NCBI RefSeq assembly: GCF_011043735.1
Contig: NZ_JAAKGV010000015.1
Coordinates: 62,001 to 126,000, forward strand
Length of the DNA: 64,000 nucleotides
Source of the DNA: Methylobacterium sp. DB0501
GTDB taxonomy: Bacteria; Pseudomonadota; Alphaproteobacteria; Rhizobiales; Beijerinckiaceae
Direction of reading: 5' to 3'
A program made the position numbers and the translations under genes. Positions 53,086 through 61,289 of this stretch are shown in pieces. The notes beneath the pieces are model-generated. The model worked only from the letters and a program-made list of their open reading frames with translations. It did no database searches and was not told where the DNA came from. The first letter of the stretch is position 1; every line of letters begins with the position of its first letter.

Positions 53086-54099
53086 TTACGCGCTGGAAAC
53101 GACCGTCAGGCGCTCCAGGACCGCCCTGGCCGCGCCGGTGTCGATCGCCTGGGCGGCGCGCGCGACGCCGTCCTGCAAGCTGTCAACGCGCCCGGCGACC
53201 ATCAGGGCCGCTGCGGCATTGAGGACGCCGATGTCGCGGTAGGGCGTGCGGGCGCCGTCGAGCACGTCCCGCAGGGCCCCGGCATTGTGGGCCGGATCGC
53301 CGCCGCGCAACTCGTCCGGCTGGGCGAGACGCAGGCCCAGCTCGCGCGGATCGATGGTGAAGCGGCGGATCGCCCCGTCCTCGAGCGCCACCACGGCGGT
53401 CGGGCCGGTGGTGGTGATCTCGTCGAGCCCGTCGGAGCCGTGCACGGTCCAGACCCGGCGGCTCCCGAGCTCGGCGAGCACCCGGGTCATCGGCTCGGCG
53501 AGGGACGGGGCGTAGACGCCGAGGAGCTGGGCCGGGACGCCGGCCGGGTTGCAGAGCGGCCCGAGCACGTTGAAGAGCGTCCGGGTGCCGATCTCGACCC
53601 GCACGGGTGCGACGTGGCGCATCGAGGCGTGGTGCGCCTGGGCGAACATGAAGCACAGGCCCGCCTCGGTGAGGCAGCGGGCCAGATGGTCCGGCGTCAG
53701 GCCGATGCCGACGCCGAGGGCCGAGAGCACGTCGGCGGCGCCGGAGCGCGACGAGGCGGCGCGGTTGCCGTGCTTGGCCACCGGCACGCCGCAGGCGGCG
53801 GTGACGATCGCGGCGAGCGTGGAGACGTTGTAGCTGCCCGAATGGTCGCCGCCGGTGCCGACGATGTCGATCGCGCCCTCGGGCGCCACGACGCGGGTCA
53901 TGCGCTCGCGGAGCGCCGCGGCGGCGCCCGTGATCTCGTCCAGAGCCTCGCCGCGGACGTGCAGGGCCATCAGGAAGGCGCCGGCCTGGGCGTGCGTCAC
54001 CTCGCCGGAGAGGAGGTGGTCGAAGGCGCGGCGCGCCTCCTCGCGCGTCAGCGCGGCGCCCGTGGCGACCTTCGCCAGGTAGGGCTTGAACGAGTCCAT
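53086..54099 (-). CDS. trpD: anthranilate phosphoribosyltransferase
   Basis: 337 residues. PRPP-binding loop VGTGGDHSGSYNVSTLAA, KHGNRAASSRSGAADVLSALG, and FNVLGPLCNPA are conserved; an active-site region appears in VWTVHGSDGLDEI. Between trpG and trpC on the same strand, with gaps of 45 and 58 bases. Confidence 0.96.
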   Translation of the reverse strand: MDSFKPYLAKVATGAALTREEARRAFDHLLSGEVTHAQAGAFLMALHVRGEALDEITGAAAALRERMTRVVAPEGAIDIVGTGGDHSGSYNVSTLAAIVTAACGVPVAKHGNRAASSRSGAADVLSALGVGIGLTPDHLARCLTEAGLCFMFAQAHHASMRHVAPVRVEIGTRTLFNVLGPLCNPAGVPAQLLGVYAPSLAEPMTRVLAELGSRRVWTVHGSDGLDEITTTGPTAVVALEDGAIRRFTIDPRELGLRLAQPDELRGGDPAHNAGALRDVLDGARTPYRDIGVLNAAAALMVAGRVDSLQDGVARAAQAIDTGAARAVLERLTVVSSA

Positions 54100-54144
54100 G
54101 ACGGTAACGGGCCTGATCTCAGCGCGGGTGTCGGGCTGTTTCCG

Positions 54145-54780
54145 TCAATGCACATCTCGGCCGCGCTTGTCACCCCGGGCCTTCACATTCCGGGCCTCGG
54201 CATTCCACGCCGCGGCGAGGTCGAGGAAATTGCGCACCATGGTCTGCCCGTGCTGCGACAGGATGCTCTCGGGGTGGAACTGCACCCCGTGCACCGGCCG
54301 CTCGGCGTGTTCCAGCGCCATGATGAGGCCGTCTGCCTCCGCCGTCACGACGAGGTCCTGCGGGCAGCTCGTCCGCTCGACGATCAGCGAATGGTAGCGC
54401 GTCGCGGAAAACGGCCCGTTGATGCCGCGAAACAGCCCGGTCGCCCGGTGCCGCACCTGCGAGACCTTGCCGTGCATGGGCGCCGGCGCCCGCACCACCT
54501 CGCCGCCGAAGGCCTGGCCGATCGCCTGGAGGCCGAGGCAGACGCCGAGCATCGGGATCTCGGTGCTCAACTCCCGCACCACGTCGAGGCACACCCCGGC
54601 CTCGCTCGGCGTGCAGGGTCCCGGCGACAGCACCAGGGCGTCCGGCGCGCGGCGGCGGATCTCCGCGACGGTGATCGCGTCGTTGCGCACCACCTCGATC
54701 GACCCGGCGAGCGGGCCGATCAGGTGGACGAGATTCCAGGTGAAGGAATCGTAGTTGTCGATGACCAGGATGTCGGACAT
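54145..54780 (-). CDS. trpG: anthranilate synthase component II (glutamine amidotransferase)
   Basis: 211 residues, class I glutamine amidotransferase. Oxyanion/Cys motif PMLGVCLGLQAIGQAFGG (catalytic Cys) and the His/Glu pair in GVQFHPESIL. It supplies ammonia to TrpE, which is not encoded in this window. First gene of trpGDC; the upstream region has no Trp-rich leader peptide, so no classic attenuator is seen. Confidence 0.95.
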   Translation of the reverse strand: MSDILVIDNYDSFTWNLVHLIGPLAGSIEVVRNDAITVAEIRRRAPDALVLSPGPCTPSEAGVCLDVVRELSTEIPMLGVCLGLQAIGQAFGGEVVRAPAPMHGKVSQVRHRATGLFRGINGPFSATRYHSLIVERTSCPQDLVVTAEADGLIMALEHAERPVHGVQFHPESILSQHGQTMVRNFLDLAAAWNAEARNVKARGDKRGRDVH

Positions 54781-54978
54781 GGGCGCCTCTTGCGGGCGCG
54801 GTGTGGGGCTTGGGGCGGCGGGAGGTCAAGGGGGCGGGGCGCTGTGCAGAGGCGGGACGGCCGCCGCTGCGGGCTTCGTTCCGACCTCGTCCGGGGAGTC
54901 GCAGCCTTTCCTCCCCATCCACGACCTCATCCTGATGTCGCCGGCGGGATCGGCGGAGGAACGGTGCCCGCGCCCCAG

Positions 54979-55013
54979 AAAAAACCCGCCCCTCCCTTAC
55001 GGGACAGGCGGGT
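54979..55013 (-). terminator. intrinsic terminator after the Bax-inhibitor-1 gene
   Basis: Arms ACCCGCC (54984-54990) and GGCGGGT (55007-55013) with an inner CCC/GGG pairing; minus-strand TTTTTT follows. It separates this gene from trpG downstream. Confidence 0.8.
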
Positions 55014-55050
55014 GTGAAGTCGAGGGTCCGTCCTCGGTGGAGGAGGTCGT

Positions 55051-55761
55051 CTATTCCCGCTCGCCGGTGAGGCTCAGCAGCATCTGGAACAGATTGATGA
55101 AATTCAGGTAGAGCGACAGCGCCCCGAACACCGCGAGCTTGGAATTGGCTTCCTCGCCCCAGTTCTCGGCGTACTGCTCCTTGATCGACTGGGTGTCGTA
55201 GGCGGTGAGCCCGGTGAAGATCACCACGCCGATGAGCGAGATCGCGAATTGCAGCGCGCTCGAGGCCAGGAAGATGTTGACCAGGCTGGCGATGACGAGG
55301 CCGATCAGGCCCATCACCAGGAACGAGCCCATCCGCGAGAGGTCGCGCTTGGTGGTGTAGCCGTAGAGGCTGGTCGCCCCGAACATCGCCGCGGTGATGA
55401 AGAAGGTGCGGGCGATGCTGGTGCCGGTGAAGACCAGGAAGATCGAGGCCAGGGACAGCCCCATCACCCCGCAGAACGTCCAGAACAGGGTGTGGGCGGT
55501 GGCAGCCGAGATCCGGTCGGCGCGGAACGACAGCACCATGATGAAGGCGAGGGGCGCCAGCATCACGACGTATTTCAGCGGCGTGCCGAAGAGCGGCTTG
55601 TAGAGCGCCGGGGTCGAGGACACGCCGAGGGCGACGAGGCCGGTCAGGGCCAGGCCGAGCCCCATCGTGTTGTAGACCCGCAGCATGTGCCGCCGCAGGC
55701 CCTCGTCGAAGACCGCGCCGGCGGGGGCGGCGTGGGTCTGCCAGGCGAAGGGGGTGTTCAT
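55051..55761 (-). CDS. Bax inhibitor-1/YccA family membrane protein
   Basis: 236 residues with seven hydrophobic helices and the conserved end TAYDTQSIKEQYAE, LAVFGALSLYLNFINLFQMLL. Related proteins are pH-gated calcium leak channels or FtsH modulators. The N-terminus is soluble (about 20 residues). Monocistronic, with its own terminator. Confidence 0.93.
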   Translation of the reverse strand: MNTPFAWQTHAAPAGAVFDEGLRRHMLRVYNTMGLGLALTGLVALGVSSTPALYKPLFGTPLKYVVMLAPLAFIMVLSFRADRISAATAHTLFWTFCGVMGLSLASIFLVFTGTSIARTFFITAAMFGATSLYGYTTKRDLSRMGSFLVMGLIGLVIASLVNIFLASSALQFAISLIGVVIFTGLTAYDTQSIKEQYAENWGEEANSKLAVFGALSLYLNFINLFQMLLSLTGERE

Positions 55762-55798
55762 CGGGGAGGTCGCTCCGGGACGGGGACGGGTGGGGAGG

Positions 55799-56578
55799 TC
55801 AGTGCTGCAAGGCCGCCAGGGTGGCGGCGGCGCGGCCGAGATCGGGCTCGCTGCCCGATCCGCTGAGCGCGTAGGCGCCGCGTCCGGCGGTCCAGTAGAC
55901 CGTCACGGCCTCGGGCGAGCGGACGACGGCCGGGGCGAGCGCCGCCGAATCGTCGCTGCGGGTGGCGAAGAGCGCGACCTTGCCGAGGCTGCCGGCATCG
56001 ATCGCGACCTCGACGCCCGCGCCGCTGCGCGCGGGGAAGATCTGCAGGTCGTCGACGCGCCAATCCGCGGGAAGGGCGGGCAGGGCGATGCCGGTCGCCG
56101 CCTCGACCTCGCGCCGGTCATAGGCCGGGGTCGGGCGCTGGGAGGCCACGCGGGCCCGCACCAGGGCCGCCTGGCGGGCCTGGAGCGCCTCCTCGACGAA
56201 GGCCGGGGAATGGGTCTGCGCGATGGTGTTCTGCACGCCGAAATCGCCGGTCTCGTTGTGCAGGAGCCAGCCGGTGCCAACCAGCATGGCGATCACCGCG
56301 GCGCGCTGGAGCCGGGCGCCGATGCGCCGCCAGGTCAACGACCGGTCGAGGCGGCGGGCCGCCGAGGCCAGGCGCTCCGGCGTCGGGCCGACGCGCACGG
56401 CGCCGTCGCGCACCGACCCGAAGGCGGCGCAGAGCGCGTCGCGGGTGTGCAGGTCGGCCATCACCCGGGCGGCCACCTCGGGCCGTGCCGCCAGGTGCTC
56501 CTCCACCTCGATCCGCCGGCCGAGGTCGAGCTGGCCGTCGATATAGGCGTTCAGGTCCGTGTCGGTGATCGGGTCCAT
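55799..56578 (-). CDS. transmembrane anti-sigma factor
   Basis: 259 residues from ATG 56578, five bases after GGAGG; an ATG at 56611 overlapping the sigma stop is the alternative. N-terminal anti-sigma domain (TDTDLNAYIDGQLDLGRRIEV) without the zinc HxxxCxxC motif, one helix near residues 94-110 (VIAMLVGTGWLL), and a periplasmic domain (ALPADWRVDDLQIFPARS). It should hold the adjacent ECF sigma factor inactive until an envelope signal arrives. Confidence 0.85.
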   Translation of the reverse strand: MDPITDTDLNAYIDGQLDLGRRIEVEEHLAARPEVAARVMADLHTRDALCAAFGSVRDGAVRVGPTPERLASAARRLDRSLTWRRIGARLQRAAVIAMLVGTGWLLHNETGDFGVQNTIAQTHSPAFVEEALQARQAALVRARVASQRPTPAYDRREVEAATGIALPALPADWRVDDLQIFPARSGAGVEVAIDAGSLGKVALFATRSDDSAALAPAVVRSPEAVTVYWTAGRGAYALSGSGSEPDLGRAAATLAALQH

Positions 56579-56607
56579 CGTCGCCTCCGGTGTCTGCTCG
56601 CGCCCCA

Positions 56608-57186
56608 TCACGACGCCCTCGCGGAACGGGTCCCGCCATCGACTACCCGCAGCCGCGGCCCCGGGCGGGCCGGCGGCTCCTCGGGGGCCGGCTGGCGGGC
56701 GGTCCCGCCGCTCTCGATGTTGCGGAGCGCCGCCCGGGCGCGCCCGAGGCGCGACATCAGCGTGCCGATCGGGATGCCGAGCACGTCGGCGGCCTCCTGG
56801 TAGGCCAGCCCCTCGATCGTCACGAGGTGCAGGGCCTCGCGCTGCTCCGCCGGCAGGCGCTGGAACGCCTCGCGCACCTGGGCGAGGCGCACATGGCCTT
56901 CCTGGGCCGGGGGCGTGGCTTCGTCCGTCATCTGCCCGAGGGCGTCGGCGTAGCGCGCCTCGACCTTCCGGCGACGCTGGTCGTCGATGAAGGCGTTGTG
57001 CAGCACCGTCATCAGCCAGGTGCGCAGGTTGGTCCCCGGCCGCAGGGTGCCCTGGCGCTCGAGGGCGCGCACGAGGGTGTCGTGCACGAGGTCGTCGGCC
57101 TGAGTGGCATCACGGGTCAGGGACCGGGCATAGCGCCGGAGCGGCACCATGAGGTCGAGGACGTCGGGGCGCTTGCGAAGCATCAT
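56608..57186 (-). CDS. ECF-type RNA polymerase sigma factor
   Basis: 192 residues. Region 2 (LRRYARSLTRDATQADDLVHDTLVRAL, quoted in part: TRDATQADDLVHDTLVRAL; TWLMTVLHNAFIDDQRRRK) and region 4 (LPAEQREALHLVTIEGLAYQ, LGIPIGTLMSRLGRAR) are clear. It is paired with a membrane anti-sigma factor, unlike sigma-EcfG whose partner NepR is small and soluble. No autoregulatory promoter could be assigned. Confidence 0.92.
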   Translation of the reverse strand: MMLRKRPDVLDLMVPLRRYARSLTRDATQADDLVHDTLVRALERQGTLRPGTNLRTWLMTVLHNAFIDDQRRRKVEARYADALGQMTDEATPPAQEGHVRLAQVREAFQRLPAEQREALHLVTIEGLAYQEAADVLGIPIGTLMSRLGRARAALRNIESGGTARQPAPEEPPARPGPRLRVVDGGTRSARAS

Positions 57187-57191
57187 ATGGG

Positions 57192-57253
57192 GTGAACGTG
57201 CGGGGGGCCGGGTCTAATCCCGGGCGTCGTCGCCCGGTGCCGGGAACGTTCAC
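57192..57253. promoter_or_regulatory. GTGAACGT/ACGTTCAC inverted repeat upstream of the ECF operon
   Basis: Perfect 8-bp arms at 57192-57199 and 57246-57253, 46 bases apart, the first only six bases from the sigma start. A candidate looping operator or autoregulatory site. Confidence 0.35.
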
Positions 57254-57390
57254 ATCCGCGTGAGCGGCAGTGCCGATGATGCGCCGCTCCCACCCTCTCC
57301 CGCAGAGGGGGGAGGGGTCGCCCGCGCGTCCCGGGCTTGCGCATTCCCCCGATCTCGAGCGCGGAGGACGGGGACGGTCCTTGAAACGAC

Positions 57391-57414
57391 GAGGGGCCCG
57401 CTTCGGGGCCCCTC
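57391..57414 (-). terminator. hairpin after the glt ATPase gene
   Basis: Stem GAGGGGCCC/GGGCCCCTC (57391-57399, 57406-57414) 38 bases after the stop of the minus-strand ABC ATPase. Weak U-tract (TTTC). Confidence 0.65.
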
Positions 57415-57451
57415 GATCGTCTCAGGCAGAGATCCCGGGTGAGGGATCCCG

Positions 57452-58312
57452 TCAGTGCGACAGGATCCGCGACAGGAAGGTCTGGGCGCGCTCGCTGCGG
57501 GGGGAGCCGAAGAACTCCTCCTTCTGCGCGTCCTCGACGATCTCGCCCTTGTCCATGAAGATGACGCGGTTCGCGACCTTGCGGGCGAAGCCCATCTCGT
57601 GGGTGACCACCATCATGGTCATGCCCTCGCGGGCGAGCTCGACCATCACGTCCAGCACCTCGCCGACCATCTCGGGATCGAGGGCGGAGGTCGGCTCGTC
57701 GAACAGCATCACGATCGGGTTCATGGCGAGCGCCCGGGCGATGGCGACGCGCTGCTGCTGGCCGCCGGAGAGCTGGCCCGGGAACTTGTGGGCATGGGCC
57801 TTGAGGCCGACCCGCTCCAGCAGCGCCAGGCCCTTGGCCTCGGCTTCGGCCTTCGGCCGGCCGAGAACCTTGCGCTGGGCGAGGCTGAGGTTGTCGGTGA
57901 TCGACAGATGCGGAAACAGCTCGAAATGCTGGAACACCATGCCGACCCGCGACCGGAGCTTCGGCAGGTTGGTCTTCTTGTCGGCGACCCTTGTGCCGTC
58001 GACGGTGATCTGGCCCTTCTGGAACGGCTCGAGGGCGTTGACGCACTTGATCAGCGTCGACTTGCCGGAGCCCGAGGGGCCGCAGACCACCACCACCTCG
58101 CCCTTGGTGACCGAGGTGGTGCAGTTCGTCAGCACCTGGAAGTCGCCGTACCACTTCGAGACGTCGTCGATGGCGATCATCGGCCCGGTGGTCGCCGTCA
58201 CCGGCGGCCGCTCGGTGAGCAGGGTGCCGACGGGGCCGGTGCCCGGCGCCGCGTCGGTCGCGGCCTGCGGCTCCGAAACGGGGCTGACGGGCGGCATCGC
58301 GGAGGAGGTCAT
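57452..58312 (-). CDS. gltL: polar amino acid ABC importer ATPase (GltL/AapP type)
   Basis: 286 residues. Walker A GPSGSGKST, LSGGQQQRVAIARALAMNP signature, Walker B VMLFDEPTSALDPEMV and switch His in THEMGF. The roughly 45-residue N-terminal extension rich in Pro/Thr is unusual for the family; an internal start (IAIDDVSKWYGDFQVL region) may be the true core. Last gene of the glt operon. Confidence 0.92.
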   Translation of the reverse strand: MTSSAMPPVSPVSEPQAATDAAPGTGPVGTLLTERPPVTATTGPMIAIDDVSKWYGDFQVLTNCTTSVTKGEVVVVCGPSGSGKSTLIKCVNALEPFQKGQITVDGTRVADKKTNLPKLRSRVGMVFQHFELFPHLSITDNLSLAQRKVLGRPKAEAEAKGLALLERVGLKAHAHKFPGQLSGGQQQRVAIARALAMNPIVMLFDEPTSALDPEMVGEVLDVMVELAREGMTMMVVTHEMGFARKVANRVIFMDKGEIVEDAQKEEFFGSPRSERAQTFLSRILSH

Positions 58313-58322
58313 GGCGCGGATC

Positions 58323-59015
58323 CTAGCGGATGATGGCGACCCGGCGCTGCAGGCGGCGCACCAGGAGCGAGGCGATGAAGCAGATGGCGAAGTAGACGAT
58401 CGCGGCGAACACGTACATCTCCACCAGGCGGCCGTCGCGCTGCGCGATCTTGGACGCGGCGCCGAGGAAGTCGGTGATCGAGAGAACGTAGACCAGCGAG
58501 GTGTCCTGGAACAGCACGATGGTCTGGGTCAGCAGCACCGGCAGCATGTTGCGGAAGGCCTGGGGCAGGATGATGCTGCCCATCGACTGCCAGTAGGTGA
58601 GGCCGAGCGCCGAGGCCGCCGCCGATTGCCCCTTGGGGATCGACTGGATGCCCGCCCGCATGATCTCGGAGAAGTACGCCGCCTCGAACAGCGTGAAGGT
58701 GATGAGCGAGGACGAGAAGGCGCCGACCTGGATCGGCCGTTCGGACCCGATGATCCACTGCCCGATATACGGCACCAGGAAGTAGAACCAGAAGATCACC
58801 AGCACCAGCGGCAGCGAGCGCATGAAGTTGACGTAGGCCTTGGCGACCTGCGGCAGCACCGGCAGGCCGGACAGGCGCATCATGGCGATCAGCGTGCCGA
58901 GCACCACGCCGCCGATCGCCGCGAGCGCGGTCAGCGTCAGGGTGAAGGCCATCCCGTCGAAGAACAGGTAGCGCCAGGAATTCAGGATGACGCTGAAATC
59001 GAAATTCGAGAACAT
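58323..59015 (-). CDS. gltK: polar amino acid ABC importer permease (GltK type)
   Basis: ATG 59015 gives 230 residues (MFSNFDFSVILNSWRYL); a TTG six codons earlier is possible. Five hydrophobic helices; the ATPase-contact EAA loop is EIMRAGIQSIPKGQSAAASALGL. Eleven bases before gltL. It is separated from the first permease by an interspersed repeat. Confidence 0.92.
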   Translation of the reverse strand: MFSNFDFSVILNSWRYLFFDGMAFTLTLTALAAIGGVVLGTLIAMMRLSGLPVLPQVAKAYVNFMRSLPLVLVIFWFYFLVPYIGQWIIGSERPIQVGAFSSSLITFTLFEAAYFSEIMRAGIQSIPKGQSAAASALGLTYWQSMGSIILPQAFRNMLPVLLTQTIVLFQDTSLVYVLSITDFLGAASKIAQRDGRLVEMYVFAAIVYFAICFIASLLVRRLQRRVAIIR

Positions 59016-59036
59016 CGCGAGCCCCAGCCCCAAGCT

Positions 59037-59142
59037 CTAGAGCATCTTCCGACGAAGCGGATACCGGCTCGCCTCAGAAAATGCCGCAAAATCAAAGACC
59101 TGGAGCGCCACCCGACCGCCCCGCGATCGGGTGGCGCTCCAG
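59037..59142. repeat. interspersed repeat, copy B, inside the glt operon
   Basis: About 106 bp between the two permease genes: conserved core CCGACGAAGCGGATACC then a 16-bp perfect inverted repeat (59100-59115 with 59127-59142, 11-base loop). The hairpin lies in the operon message and could stabilise or attenuate it. Confidence 0.8.
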
Positions 59143-59146
59143 AGGA

Positions 59147-59866
59147 TCAACGGCCCGGCACCGCGACGCGGCGCTCGATCACGCCCGCCACGGTCACCAC
59201 GATCAGGTTGATGATGATGTAGATCACGGTCGCGGCCGTGAAGGCCTCGAAGACCTGGAACGAGAATTCCTGCATCGCGCGGGCCCGGGCGGTGAGCTCC
59301 AGGAGGCCGATGGTCAGCGCCACCGACGTGTTCTTCAGGTTGTTGAGGAACTCGGAGGTCAGCGGCGGCAGGATGATGCGGTAGGCGTTGGGCAGGAGCA
59401 CGTAGCGGTAGGTCTGGGCGGTGGTGAGCCCGAGCGCCGTGCCGGCCATGCGCTGGCCCCGCGGCAGGGCCTGGATGCCGGCCCGCACCTGCTCGGCGAC
59501 GCGCGAGGCGGTGAAGAAGCCCAGGCACACCACGGCGGTGTAGAACGGCGCGTTCGGCAGCTGCTTCAGCCAGGTGCCCCAGGATTCCGGCAGCACCTCC
59601 GGCAGCACGAAGTACCACAGGAACATCTGCACCAGCAGCGGGATGTTGCGGAACAGCTCGACATAGGCGTTGCCGACCATCTGGGCGCCCCGGCCCGGCA
59701 GGGTGCGCAGCACGCCGATCACCGAGCCGACCGCGAAGGCGATGACCCAGGCGCAGAGCGCAGTGACGATGGTCCACATCAGGCCCGACAGCAGCATGTC
59801 GGCGTAGGTGCCGTTCCCCTCGGGCGAGGCCTCGAAGAAGATGCCCCAGTTCCAGTTGTAGTTCAT
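59147..59866 (-). CDS. gltJ: polar amino acid ABC importer permease (GltJ type)
   Basis: 239 residues from ATG 59866 (MNYNWNWGIFFEASPEGNGT). Helices throughout, EAA loop EQVRAGIQALPRGQRMAGTALGL (quoted in part: RAGIQALPRGQRMAGTALGL). NWNW-type N-terminus is typical of the first glutamate/aspartate permease. 155 bases after gltI. Confidence 0.93.
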   Translation of the reverse strand: MNYNWNWGIFFEASPEGNGTYADMLLSGLMWTIVTALCAWVIAFAVGSVIGVLRTLPGRGAQMVGNAYVELFRNIPLLVQMFLWYFVLPEVLPESWGTWLKQLPNAPFYTAVVCLGFFTASRVAEQVRAGIQALPRGQRMAGTALGLTTAQTYRYVLLPNAYRIILPPLTSEFLNNLKNTSVALTIGLLELTARARAMQEFSFQVFEAFTAATVIYIIINLIVVTVAGVIERRVAVPGR

Positions 59867-60021
59867 GCCCTGTCTTCCGGGTGCGCCTGATGTCGGATGG
59901 TATACGGGTTTTCCCGGCCCGGGCGAGGCGGGGCGCGGTCGAGGGCACAGGGAAAAGTGCCTGGAGGGACGAAATCGGTCGGCGCCGCCCCCCCGGGGGG
60001 ACGCGGCGCCGGGTTCTCGGC

Positions 60022-60933
60022 TCAGTAGGCGGCCGGGTCCGGGCTGTCGCTCGGCTTGGCGAAGGCGTGCTGCAGCGCCTCGCTCATCGGCAGGTTCAGG
60101 TTGATGTCCCGCGGCGGAATCGGCTTCATGAACCACTTGTCGTAGGTCGTCTTCGACTCCGGGCTCTTGTAGAAGGCGGCGGTGGCCGCATCGACGACCT
60201 TCTTGAAGGGAGCGTCGTCCTTGCGCAGCATGATGCCGTAGGGCTCGGGCTTCGACAGGGCGTCGGTCGAGATCGCGTAGGCGCCCGGATCCTTGGAGGA
60301 GGCGGCGAGCGAGGCGAGCAGCACGTCGTCCATCACGAAGGCGGCGGCGCGGCCGGTCTCGACCATCAGGAACGCCTCGGCGTGGTCCTTGGCCGGCAGG
60401 ATCGTGATGCCGAGCTTCTTATCGGCGTTGTACTCGTTGATCTGCTTGATGTTCGTGGTGCCCGAGGTCGACACGACGGTCTTGCCCTTCAGGTCCTCGA
60501 ACTTCGTCAGGCCGCTCGACTTCTTGGCGACGAAGCGGTTGGCGGTCAGGAAGTGGGTGTTGGTGAAGGCGACCTGCTTCTGCCGGTCGACGTTGTTGGT
60601 GGTCGAGCCGCACTCGAGGTCCACCGTGCCGTTGGCGATCAGCGGAATGCGCGTCGCCGAGGTCACCGGGTTCAGCTTCACCTCGAGCTTGTCGAGCTTG
60701 AGGTCGGCCTTCACCGCGTCGACGATCTTGTAGCAGATGTCCATCGCGAAGCCGACCGGCTTCTGGTTGTTGTCGAGATAGGAGAACGGCACCGACGAAT
60801 CGCGGTAGCCCAGCGTGATCTGCCCGGTCTCCTTGATCTTCTTCAGCGTCCCGGTGAGGTCCTGGGCAGAGGCGGCTCCCGCGGAGGCCGCCAGGCCGGC
60901 GAGCAGGACGGGAAGCAGGCTTCTCAAACGCAT
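60022..60933 (-). CDS. gltI: glutamate/aspartate-type periplasmic binding protein
   Basis: 303 residues from ATG 60933, nine bases after AGGAGAG; signal peptide ends ASAQ. Ligand-domain blocks: GQITLGYRDSSVPFSYLDNN, GFAMDICYKIVDAVK, NGTVDLECGSTTNNVDRQKQ. This closely follows E. coli GltI, so L-glutamate/aspartate is the likely ligand, D-glutamate being possible from context. Confidence 0.93.
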   Translation of the reverse strand: MRLRSLLPVLLAGLAASAGAASAQDLTGTLKKIKETGQITLGYRDSSVPFSYLDNNQKPVGFAMDICYKIVDAVKADLKLDKLEVKLNPVTSATRIPLIANGTVDLECGSTTNNVDRQKQVAFTNTHFLTANRFVAKKSSGLTKFEDLKGKTVVSTSGTTNIKQINEYNADKKLGITILPAKDHAEAFLMVETGRAAAFVMDDVLLASLAASSKDPGAYAISTDALSKPEPYGIMLRKDDAPFKKVVDAATAAFYKSPESKTTYDKWFMKPIPPRDINLNLPMSEALQHAFAKPSDSPDPAAY

Positions 60934-61289
60934 TCGTGCTCTCCTATTGGGCATCGACCTAGTCCGCCACGGCGATCATCACGTCAAGGGTTGGGCTGGG
61001 GATGGCGGCGCGTCCCGTCGGGTCGTGATGCGCCGGGACCTTTGCGCGACACCTTTGCGCAAGACCTTCGCGCAAGACCTTGCCGGCCGGCCGCGGGCGA
61101 TGCCCGCCTGAGTCTCAGCAAGGGGCGGGCCAACCCGGCCGGCCGCCCGGCCGGGCAGCCCCTCGCGCACGGCCTGTTGCACCCCGGCCCCGCGCGCGCG
61201 AAGCTGCCGTGCCTTAAGGATCGGTCCTTCGCGGCGCGAATCCTGCCCGGCACCCGTGACGACCCCGCGACGACGGACCGACGAGACCG
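60934..61289. promoter_or_regulatory. divergent gltI/dgcN control region with a 13-bp repeat array
   Basis: This 356-base gap has no gene. Three tandem 13-bp units ACCTT(T/C)GCGC(G/A)A(C/G) lie at 61038-61050, 61051-61063 and 61064-61076, followed by a partial fourth. It must hold both promoters; no convincing sigma-54 or EcfG site was found. Confidence 0.65.

Noticed and set aside
54781..54978. Possible trp attenuator upstream of trpG
   Set aside because: No leader ORF with Trp codons and no alternative hairpins followed by a U-tract; the nearest hairpin terminates the upstream gene.
57192..57260. Sigma-EcfG promoter for the ECF sigma operon
   Set aside because: A GGAAC is present at 57243 but on the wrong strand and without CGTT at 16-17 bases.
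61030..61090. CRISPR-like array in the gltI/dgcN gap
   Set aside because: Units are only 13 bp with no spacers, so it is a simple tandem repeat.
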